Made by a program: the position numbers and the translations under genes. Below the pieces are notes generated by a model, which saw only the letters and a list, made by a program, of their open reading frames with translations, was not told where the DNA came from and did no database searches. A stretch of 5,985 nt of DNA from Acidimicrobiia bacterium (GTDB lineage: Bacteria > Actinomycetota > Acidimicrobiia > Acidimicrobiales > JACDCH01): positions 1 to 5,985 of the forward strand of contig JACDCH010000134.1 of NCBI GenBank assembly GCA_013694495.1, read 5' to 3'. Below are positions 1 through 5,216 of this stretch, one piece after another; the first letter of the stretch is position 1; each line of letters begins with the position of its first letter.

Positions 1-345
1 GGCCACCACCGCCGGGCGCCACCGGCGCCGGTCGGCCACCATCGGTGGCGCGGCGGGCAGCACGACGGTCTGCCGGCCGAGCAGCCGGTCGAGCTCACGG
101 TCGATGAGCGCGTCGAGCTCGGCGGCGGGCAGGTCGAGCAGGGCGGCGAGCTCGACGAGCTCCCGGTTGCGCAGGTCGGCGTGGCTCGACGGCGTGACCG
201 CCCGCTGGGCCACGACCAGCTCGACGTAGGTGCCGACCACGACCTCGGTCGCCGGCCCGTCGAGCAGCGCGATGCGGTCGCCGACCACGAGCAGGCCGTT
301 GTCCGGCTCGAAGCGAAGGGTCCCCCGGCGACGCTCGACGTCCAT
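1..345 (-). CDS. Unrecognised protein, N-terminal 115 residues (gene continues past the left edge)
   Basis: Reading the minus strand from the ATG whose first base is 345 gives 115 codons without a stop, up to the window edge. The start is supported by a GGGAGG Shine-Dalgarno sequence (350-355) four bases upstream. The visible protein begins MDVERRRGTLRFEPDNG. It has a probable beta-rich part at about residues 8-50, then a charged amphipathic helical part at about residues 56-90 (with ELVELAALLDLP and ELDALIDRELDRLL). A basic patch DRRRWR (105-110) is followed by the hydrophobic start PAVVA at the edge. That pattern suggests a soluble N-terminal domain followed by a membrane segment that lies outside the window. 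I do not recognise the family and give no function. It is transcribed divergently from mcl1, with 92 bases between the two starts. Codon use is G/C-ending and typical of the neighbours, so I believe it is a real gene. Confidence 0.7.
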   Translation of the reverse strand, partial: MDVERRRGTLRFEPDNGLLVVGDRIALLDGPATEVVVGTYVELVVAQRAVTPSSHADLRNRELVELAALLDLPAAELDALIDRELDRLLGRQTVVLPAAPPMVADRRRWRPAVVA

Positions 346-348
346 GGG

Positions 349-355
349 TCCTCCC
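349..355 (-). promoter_or_regulatory. Shine-Dalgarno site of the left-edge gene
   Basis: Read on the minus strand, GGGAGGA lies three bases before the ATG at 345. It is the only strong ribosome binding site next to an obvious start in this window. The mcl1, mcd and mch starts have none. It therefore fixes the start of the left-edge gene and suggests this gene has a conventional leadered mRNA. Confidence 0.6.
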
Positions 356-364
356 GTCGGCAGC

Positions 365-389
365 GGGGCCGGAGGGTTGAGGGGTTGGG
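365..389 (+). other. G-quadruplex-type motif in the divergent promoter region
   Basis: Four runs of at least three G occur on the plus strand: 365-368, 374-376, 381-384 and 387-389. The loops between them are five, four and two bases. The motif ends 11 bases before the proposed -35 element of mcl1 and lies upstream of the left-edge gene start. The second half also contains an imperfect direct repeat (GAGGGTTG, AGGGGTTG). Such motifs arise easily by chance in GC-rich DNA, so a regulatory role is only a possibility. Confidence 0.35.
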
Positions 390-399
390 CGCCACGACC

Positions 400-437
400 T
401 TGGCCGCTTCCGGGGACCGCTCCTAGGCTCCGCGACC
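400..437 (+). promoter_or_regulatory. Predicted leaderless promoter of mcl1
   Basis: A -35-like TTGGCC (400-405) is followed by an 18-base spacer, a -10 element TAGGCT (424-429, fits TANNNT) and eight bases before the ATG at 438. Transcription would then begin at or within a base or two of the start codon, and there is no Shine-Dalgarno sequence before the ATG. The same spacing recurs before mcd and mch, which strengthens the call. Leaderless mRNAs with this TANNNT-to-start distance are known to be common in Actinomycetota. The actual transcription start is inferred. Confidence 0.6.
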
Positions 438-1382
438 ATGTCCGAGCGCACCCGCGACCTGCCCCGTCGCTCCTGTCACGCCGTGCCCGGTTCCAACCCC
501 CGCTTCGTCGAGAAGGCGCAGGGGTTGGAGGTCGACATGGTCTTCCTCGACCTCGAGGACTCCGTGGCACCCAAGGAGAAGGAAGGCGCCCGGCCGATCA
601 TCGCCGACGCCATCAAGAACGGCGATTGGGGCGACAAGGTCGTCTGCGTCCGCATCAACGACTGGTCCACCAAGTGGACCGTGTTCGACATCATCGAGAT
701 CGTCACGAAGTCGGGCGAGCGCCTCGACGAGATCATGCTGCCCAAGGTCGAGAGCGCGGCCCAGGTCGTCGCGGCCGACATGGTGCTGCGCCAGGCCGAG
801 ATCCAGGCCGGCCTCCCCGTCGGCCACATCGGCATCGAGGCCCAGATCGAGACGGCGCGGGGCCTCATCAACGTCGAGGAGATCTGCGCCGCCTCGTCGC
901 GGCTCGAGACGATCATCTTCGGCCCGGCCGACTTCGCCGCCTCGATGGAGATGCCCGTCCTCACCGGCGGCGTGCAGATCCCGGAGTACCCCGGCGATCA
1001 CTTCCACTACGTCTTCAACAAGATCCTCATGGCCGGCCGAGCCAACGGCCTCCAGGTGATCGACGGTCCGTTCCTCAAGGTCCGCGACCAGGACGCCCTG
1101 CGCGACTACTGCATGCGGGCCCGCATCCTCGGCTTCGACGGCAAATGGACGCTGCACCCCGACCAGGTCCCCGTCGTCAACGAGGTCTTCAGCCCCACCC
1201 AGGAGCAGTTCGACCACGCCTGGAAGATCCTCGACGCCTACGACCAGGCCACCGAGGGCGAGGGCAAGGGCGCCGTCATGTTCGGCGAGGAGATGATCGA
1301 CGAGGCCAGCCGCAAGATGGCCGTCAAGTTCGTCACCCGCGGCGAGCGCGCCGGCCGGGTGCGCTCACCGAAGACCGACTGA
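438..1382 (+). CDS. mcl1: L-malyl-CoA/beta-methylmalyl-CoA lyase (HpcH/HpaI aldolase, CitE-like family)
   Basis: This 314-residue protein belongs to the CitE-like, Mg-dependent CoA-ester lyases, which fold as a TIM barrel in the cytoplasm. Landmarks in order are VFLDLEDSVAP (35-45), VRIND (71-75, Arg72), MLPKVE, IETARG (137-142, Glu138) and GPADFAASM (162-170, Asp165). Glu138 and Asp165 are spaced as expected for the two Mg ligands. The C-terminal GKWTLHPDQV (235-244) is typical of malyl-CoA and methylmalyl-CoA lyases. The length matches proteobacterial Mcl1 (about 318). From memory, the sequence resembles that family more than CitE of citrate lyase. The expected reaction is cleavage of beta-methylmalyl-CoA to glyoxylate and propionyl-CoA, and reversible malyl-CoA cleavage to acetyl-CoA and glyoxylate. 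The presence of mcd and mch in the window supports this role. The start at 438 is chosen because the protein aligns from there and a TANNNT element lies eight bases upstream. An alternative is a citramalyl-CoA lyase. Confidence 0.8.
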   Translation: MSERTRDLPRRSCHAVPGSNPRFVEKAQGLEVDMVFLDLEDSVAPKEKEGARPIIADAIKNGDWGDKVVCVRINDWSTKWTVFDIIEIVTKSGERLDEIMLPKVESAAQVVAADMVLRQAEIQAGLPVGHIGIEAQIETARGLINVEEICAASSRLETIIFGPADFAASMEMPVLTGGVQIPEYPGDHFHYVFNKILMAGRANGLQVIDGPFLKVRDQDALRDYCMRARILGFDGKWTLHPDQVPVVNEVFSPTQEQFDHAWKILDAYDQATEGEGKGAVMFGEEMIDEASRKMAVKFVTRGERAGRVRSPKTD

Positions 1383-1386
1383 GGCA

Positions 1387-1455
1387 AAAGGCGCTCCCAC
1401 GAGACCAGCCGTCGTCGCCGCCACTGCTGTCGCCCTCGCGCTGAGCGCGGGGTCG
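1387..1455 (+). other. Hidden signal-peptide coding sequence with an ACG where the start codon should be
   Basis: In frame with the PHP-domain gene, and before its first ordinary start (GTG 1456), the codons from 1399 read (T/M)RPAVVAATAVALALSAG. They continue through SVPTARA. This is a textbook Sec signal peptide: a short basic n-region, a hydrophobic core and an A-R-A cleavage site. No ATG, GTG or TTG occurs in frame between the upstream stop (1294-1296) and 1456. The codon at the ideal position, 1399, is ACG, and an AAAGG ribosome-binding-like sequence (1387-1391) lies seven bases before it. Either ACG is used as a rare start, or an ATG has mutated to ACG (or is a sequencing error). If translation began at 1456, most of the signal peptide would be lost. 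Confidence 0.55.
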
Positions 1456-3213
1456 GTGCCGACGGCTCGGGCCGGGGGTGGTGCGCCACCGGCCTGCGCG
1501 CCGGGCGGAGCACCCGTGACGTTCGGCGGCACGGCGTTGCCCGCGGTGGCCAAGACGTACGAGGCGCTCCCGTTCGCCGTCGTCGACGGGACGACGCGCG
1601 TCGAGGTCGCCTACGACTGGACGGAGCTGCTCCCGCCGGCGGGCGCGGCGCCGGCCAGTTCGGTCGACCGCAGCACGTTCGACCTCGGGCTGTGGGACCA
1701 GCGCGGCATCGGGCAGGCGGAGGCGTTCCGGGGGTGGTCGGGGAGCCGGGGCGGCCGGGTTTCGTCGGGCCAGGAGCCGGTGTTCGTGCAGCAGGACGAA
1801 GCCGCCCGCGGCTACGTGCCGGCACCGATCGAGGCGGGGACCTGGACGGTCGACCTCGGCATCGCCGCCCTCTCCCCCGGCGGCGCCGACTGGGTGGTCA
1901 CCGTCACCTGCAGCGCCCCGGCCGTCGGCGACCCGTTCGTCCCCCGGCCCGTCGACCCGGACCTCGTCCTGTCCACCGAGCCGGGCTGGTACCACGCCGA
2001 CTTCCACGTCCACGCGTTCCACTCGAACCCCGAGGCGCCGACGTGGGACGACGCCGTGACCGCCGCCGCCGCTCGCGGCATCGACGTGGTCTTCGCCACC
2101 GAGTACGTCACCGGCCAGCACTGGGCTGAGCTCGGCCCTGTTCAGGACGCGCACCCCGACGTCCTCGTCGTCCCCGGCCGGGAGATCATCACCTACTTCG
2201 GGCACGCCAACGCGCTGGGGCCGACGCCGTCCGCGCTCGACCACCGCCACGGCGCGCCCGGCGTCTCGCTGGCCGACATCCAGGTCGCGACGGTGGCCGA
2301 CGGCGCTCTGTTCCAGGTCAACCACCCGACGATCTTCCCCGAGGCCGAGTTCGGGAGCCTGTGCCGGGGCTGCGACTTCACCCTCGACGACGTCATCGAC
2401 TGGGACCTCGTCACCACCTACGAGGTGCTCAACGGCCCGGTCGACTCGGGCGGCGACGCCCCCACCGAGTCGCCGTTCGTGCAGACGTCTCTCGACGAGT
2501 GGCAGTCGCTGCTGCTCGACGGCCACCGGCTCACGGCGGTCTCCGGGTCCGACTCGAAGGGCGTCGAGCCCAACGACGCCGAGCGGCAGCGAGCGGGCTA
2601 CGGCTCGTCGGCCACCGCCATCCGGGCCGAGTCGTTGTCGCGCAGGGGCATCGAGGAAGCGCTCGTGGCGGGCCGGGCCTACATCCGCACCCGCGGGGTC
2701 GATCGCAGCCCCGAGGTCGACGTCGCGCTGGCCGCCGCGGGCGGGCTGACCGGCACGCTCGGCGACTCCGTGCCGACGGACGCAGCCACGCTCACCGTCA
2801 TCGTCGTCGGCGGCACGGGGCAGCAGGTCGTGGTCACCGCCGACGGCGAGCCGGTCGGTGCGCCGCTCACGGTCGACGCCGACCCCTTCACGGCCCGGGT
2901 CGACATCACGCGTTCCGCAGCCTCCGGACCGCTCGGGACGTTCGTCCGGGTCGACACCATCGACCGCGGCGTCCACACCACGATCGGCAACCCCGTCTAC
3001 CTCGTCGCCCCGGGCACGGGCGCCACCACCACGATCACGACGGCGCCGCCCGCGACTTCGACGACGACCGAGGTCGCGGCACCCGGTGGCGACGGAGACG
3101 ATGACGGCGGTGACGGCGTTCCGGCGGCCGTGCTCGCGGCCGTCGTCCTCGGCGTGCTCGTCGCCGCCGGCGTGCTCGTCAGCCGGACGCGCGCCGCCGG
3201 CCCCGGGCGCTGA
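1456..3213 (+). CDS. Secreted, C-terminally anchored PHP-type metallohydrolase (CehA/McbA-like)
   Basis: From the first ordinary start (GTG 1456) the protein has 585 residues. The true N-terminus is probably 19 codons upstream, at an ACG (1399), which would restore a signal peptide. Residues about 10-160 form a beta-rich domain with FRGWSGSRGG and GTWTVDLG, typical of CehA/McbA-like proteins. A PHP-type metal-dependent hydrolase domain follows: HADFHVHAFHS (180-190), ATEYVTGQHW (214-223), PGREI (240-244), His250, VNHP (288-291) and GSDSKG (364-369). The closing block has the family pattern IEEALVAGRAYIRTRG. Near the C-terminus a Thr-rich linker and an acidic Gly/Asp stretch precede one membrane helix (about 556-575) and a short basic tail, so the enzyme should face outside. 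The known family includes a carbaryl hydrolase, but the substrate here is unknown. The usual T-D-H and S-D-x-H motifs read TEY and SDSK, so metal binding may differ. It starts close behind mcl1 and converges on mcd. Confidence 0.8.
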   Translation: MPTARAGGGAPPACAPGGAPVTFGGTALPAVAKTYEALPFAVVDGTTRVEVAYDWTELLPPAGAAPASSVDRSTFDLGLWDQRGIGQAEAFRGWSGSRGGRVSSGQEPVFVQQDEAARGYVPAPIEAGTWTVDLGIAALSPGGADWVVTVTCSAPAVGDPFVPRPVDPDLVLSTEPGWYHADFHVHAFHSNPEAPTWDDAVTAAAARGIDVVFATEYVTGQHWAELGPVQDAHPDVLVVPGREIITYFGHANALGPTPSALDHRHGAPGVSLADIQVATVADGALFQVNHPTIFPEAEFGSLCRGCDFTLDDVIDWDLVTTYEVLNGPVDSGGDAPTESPFVQTSLDEWQSLLLDGHRLTAVSGSDSKGVEPNDAERQRAGYGSSATAIRAESLSRRGIEEALVAGRAYIRTRGVDRSPEVDVALAAAGGLTGTLGDSVPTDAATLTVIVVGGTGQQVVVTADGEPVGAPLTVDADPFTARVDITRSAASGPLGTFVRVDTIDRGVHTTIGNPVYLVAPGTGATTTITTAPPATSTTTEVAAPGGDGDDDGGDGVPAAVLAAVVLGVLVAAGVLVSRTRAAGPGR

Positions 3214-3372
3214 CCGACGCCAGGGCGGCGGTGAGGAGCAGCAACCCGGGAAGGGCAGGTCGGCACGGGCGCCGGCCCGATCGTGGCCAGCGCCAGCGCG
3301 GCCACGGCCCCCAGCGTGGCCACCCTCCGGTGACGCACCTCGGGTGGTTCGACGCCGGGCGCCCCGCTCCTG
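3214..3372. other. Convergent intergenic gap with a stem-loop and a possible decayed small membrane protein
   Basis: This 159-base gap separates the 3' ends of the PHP-protein gene and mcd. A seven-pair GC stem (CGTGGCC 3282-3288 with GGCCACG 3300-3306, 11-base loop) and a five-pair stem (3266-3279) are present. Neither has a T-run, so I do not call a terminator. On the minus strand, a GTG at 3338 opens VRHRRVATLGAVAALALATIG. One base out of frame comes LPGLLLLTAALASVSARGRRR, with a stop at 3181-3179. Together these would make a two-helix hairpin with positive charges on the same side, so they may be the remains of a short membrane-protein gene downstream of mcd. Chance is a serious alternative. 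Confidence 0.3.
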
Positions 3373-4995
3373 TCAGGCCGGGGCCGGCTCCAGCTGCTCG
3401 ACCAGCCGGCGGGCGATCACCTTGAGGCACAATGTCTCGTCGGCCCCCTCGAAGATCGAGAGCACCCGGGCGTCGACGAAGTAGCGGCTGACGTCGTACT
3501 CCTCGGCGTAGCCCATGCCGCCGTGGATCTGCATCGCCTCGCGGGTGACCCACTCGGCCGCCTTGCAGACGTAGGCCTTGACCATGGCCGCTTCGAGCGT
3601 GCCCTCGCCCTTGGCCATGCGCTGGGCCACGACGTAGGAGAACTGGCGGGCGGCCTGGATGGTGACCGCCATGCGGGCCAGCTTCACCTGGGTGAGCTGG
3701 TAGTCGGCGATGGGCGACCCGAACACGACGCGGTTGGCGGCGTACTCGCGAGCCGCCTCGTAGGCGGCCTGCATCACGCCCACGGCCCGAGCCGCGGTCT
3801 GCAGGCGCCCGTTCTCGAAGCCGGCCATCTGCAGGTAGAAGCCCCTGCCGAGGCCGTCGTCGAGCCCGACGAGGTTCTCCTCGGGCACGAACCACGACTC
3901 GAAGGAGATCTCGTAGGAGTGCATGCCCCGGTAGCCGATGGTGTCGATGGGCCGCCCCTCCATGCGCCCGCCCCGGCCATCGTCGAGCACGAAGCCGTGT
4001 CCGTCGCCCCGTTCCTTCTCGACGACGAACATCGAGAGGCCGCGGTGCGTCTTCGAGCGGTCGGGGTCGGTGCGCACGAGCAGCATCAGCAGCTCGGCCC
4101 GCGCCGCGAACGTGCACCACGTCTTCACGCCGCTCACCAGCCAGCCGCCGTCGGTCCGGGTCGCGGTGGCCTTGATGCCGGCCACATCGGAGCCGTAGTC
4201 GGGCTCGGTGACGGCGACGGCGTTGAGGATCTCGCCCATCGCCATGCGCGGGAGCCAGCGTTGCTTCTGCTCCTCGGTGCCGCCCTTCAGCAGCGCCCGG
4301 GTGAGGATCTCGGGCCGGGTGATGAGCGAGCCGCCCGCACCGAGCGAGCCCCGGGAGAGCTCCTCGGTGGCGACGACCATGCCGATGTACTCCGACTCGC
4401 CGCCGGTGCCGAAGCCGCCGTACTCCTCGGGGATCGACAAGCCGAACGCGCCCATCTCGGCGAGGCCGCTGATGACGTCGTCGGGGATGTCGTGGTTGTG
4501 GCGGTGGATGTGCTCGGCCACCGTCGCCAGCTTCTCGTCGGCGAAGCGGCGGAACGTGTCCTGCACGAGCTCGAAGTCGCCGTCGAGGTGGCGGGGCCCG
4601 TCGGTGGCGCCCAGCTCGGCCAGCGTCTCGGCGTCGCGCCACTGGGCGACGAAGTCGCGCACGTCGGCGCCGTCGAGGACGCCGGCGGCGACGCCCCAGC
4701 TCGCCTCGCGGCCCCAGAGCTTGGCGGCCAGCTCGCCGAGCACCTCGGCCACGAACGCGCAGGTGATCCGCGCCTCGACGTCGCCCTTGGCGCCGTAGTC
4801 GAGCAGCCCGCTGGCGGTCTCGACGGCCGAGGCGGCGTGGGCGACGTCGTAGGCCAGGACCTGGGCCACGTCGGCGCCGCCGGCGTCGCGCAGGGCGCGA
4901 ACGCCGGACTGCACGACGGCTCGGGCGGTGTCGACGGCGGACGCGGCGGCGGTGAGATCGGGGGTCGCCATCGGGGAGGTGGGCGGGGGCGTCAC
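3373..4995 (-). CDS. mcd: (2S)-methylsuccinyl-CoA dehydrogenase (acyl-CoA dehydrogenase family, FAD-dependent)
   Basis: The protein has 540 residues from the GTG whose first base is 4995. It is an acyl-CoA dehydrogenase with a roughly 150-residue helical N-terminal extension, which ordinary acyl-CoA dehydrogenases (about 380-400 residues) lack and which is characteristic of methylsuccinyl-CoA dehydrogenase. Core landmarks are VTEPDYGSD (262-270, substrate/FAD-binding loop), ESWFVPEENLVG, MQIHGGMGY and IFEGADET (514-521). Glu516 sits where the catalytic base is found in the family motif (Y/F)EGT. The expected reaction is oxidation of (2S)-methylsuccinyl-CoA to mesaconyl-CoA, passing electrons to ETF, in the cytoplasm. 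I chose GTG 4995 because a TATCGT element lies exactly eight bases upstream. The in-frame ATG at 4971 has no ribosome binding site and would drop only eight proline-rich residues. The gene is divergent from mch, the next pathway step. An alternative is an extended acyl-CoA dehydrogenase for another branched acyl-CoA. Confidence 0.8.
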   Translation of the reverse strand: MTPPPTSPMATPDLTAAASAVDTARAVVQSGVRALRDAGGADVAQVLAYDVAHAASAVETASGLLDYGAKGDVEARITCAFVAEVLGELAAKLWGREASWGVAAGVLDGADVRDFVAQWRDAETLAELGATDGPRHLDGDFELVQDTFRRFADEKLATVAEHIHRHNHDIPDDVISGLAEMGAFGLSIPEEYGGFGTGGESEYIGMVVATEELSRGSLGAGGSLITRPEILTRALLKGGTEEQKQRWLPRMAMGEILNAVAVTEPDYGSDVAGIKATATRTDGGWLVSGVKTWCTFAARAELLMLLVRTDPDRSKTHRGLSMFVVEKERGDGHGFVLDDGRGGRMEGRPIDTIGYRGMHSYEISFESWFVPEENLVGLDDGLGRGFYLQMAGFENGRLQTAARAVGVMQAAYEAAREYAANRVVFGSPIADYQLTQVKLARMAVTIQAARQFSYVVAQRMAKGEGTLEAAMVKAYVCKAAEWVTREAMQIHGGMGYAEEYDVSRYFVDARVLSIFEGADETLCLKVIARRLVEQLEPAPA

Positions 4996-5033
4996 GGCCG
5001 TCGACGATAGGGACGGATCGGGACCGTGCCGAA
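4996..5033 (-). promoter_or_regulatory. Predicted leaderless promoter of mcd
   Basis: Read on the minus strand: TTCGGC (5033-5028), an 18-base spacer, TATCGT (5009-5004, fits TANNNT) and eight bases to the GTG at 4995. No Shine-Dalgarno sequence is present before either candidate start of mcd. The -35-like element overlaps the first codons of the sulfatase remnant on the other strand. The geometry is identical to the promoters proposed for mcl1 and mch. Confidence 0.55.
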
Positions 5034-5205
5034 TCCGACCAACGTCGTCGTCGTGCTGCTCGACACCTCGAACCGCCACCTGCTGGGTTCGTACGGGAGC
5101 ACCGAGTTCGAGACGCCGAACCTCGATCGGCTCGCGCGCAGGAGCGCGTCGTGCCCGTTGGACGTGCACCTGGTGGAGTTCCCGGCGCACGCACCGTCCT
5201 CGTAG
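5026..5205 (+). pseudogene. Sulfatase gene remnant (N-terminal fragment, catalytic site lost)
   Basis: A GTG-initiated frame of 59 codons reads VPNPTNVVVVLLDTSNRHLL and continues GSYGSTEFETPNLDRLARRS. This is the N-terminal signature of alkaline-phosphatase-fold sulfatases: the N-V-x-x-x-LLD metal-site strand, the G-x-YG turn and TPNLDRLA. Family members have 450 or more residues, so under about 12% remains. The next residues, VHLVEFPAHAPSS, end at a TAG. They align by spacing with the region where sulfatases carry the C-x-P-x-R formylglycine motif, but the cysteine position is Ala and the motif is gone. Alternatively, homology may simply stop near 5150 and the tail be unrelated DNA. The fragment lies between the divergent mcd and mch genes, its start overlaps the mcd promoter, and its stop codon is part of the mch -10 element. 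It most likely marks an old rearrangement. A short functional peptide cannot be excluded. Confidence 0.65.
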
Positions 5206-5216
5206 CGTCGCCGCCC
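5179..5216 (+). promoter_or_regulatory. Predicted leaderless promoter of mch
   Basis: TTCCCG (5179-5184), an 18-base spacer, TAGCGT (5203-5208, fits TANNNT) and eight bases (5209-5216) precede the ATG at 5217. No Shine-Dalgarno sequence is visible. The first three bases of the -10 element are also the TAG stop codon of the sulfatase remnant, so the promoter lies inside the end of that fragment. The downstream SGNH-hydrolase gene overlaps mch and should share this promoter. Confidence 0.55.

Noticed and set aside
230..1444. An Arg/Pro/His-rich plus-strand frame overlapping mcl1.
   Set aside because: It is out of frame with mcl1, which has convincing catalytic motifs, and its arginine-rich translation is typical of a GC-rich shadow.
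1730..1759. A second four-run G-quadruplex-type pattern.
   Set aside because: It lies inside the PHP-protein gene, in codons for a conserved FRGWSG block, so coding constraint and high GC explain it.
1333..2976. A long open frame on the minus strand opposite the PHP-protein gene (about 547 codons).
   Set aside because: The composition is dominated by Arg, Asp, Gly, Val and Ala with no family signature, and it lies against a gene with clear motifs. It is a shadow frame.
3266..3306. Stem-loops as a possible bidirectional terminator between the convergent genes.
   Set aside because: The stems are only five and seven pairs and no T-run follows on either strand. GC stems of this size are frequent here by chance.
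4959..4990. G-rich stretch over the mcd start region resembling a quadruplex.
   Set aside because: The first loop is eight bases, just outside the usual limit, and the G-rich strand is not the mcd mRNA strand.
3523..5010. A long open frame on the plus strand opposite mcd (about 495 codons).
   Set aside because: It mirrors the codon structure of mcd, has repetitive low-complexity composition (runs of Gly, Ala, Asp, His, Val) and no recognisable domain. Long antisense frames are expected in such GC-rich DNA.
5008..5028. TAGGGA as a -10 element for the sulfatase fragment.
   Set aside because: It does not fit TANNNT and the distance to the GTG is twelve bases rather than eight. It lies within the mcd promoter, so there is no good evidence that the fragment is transcribed from its own promoter.
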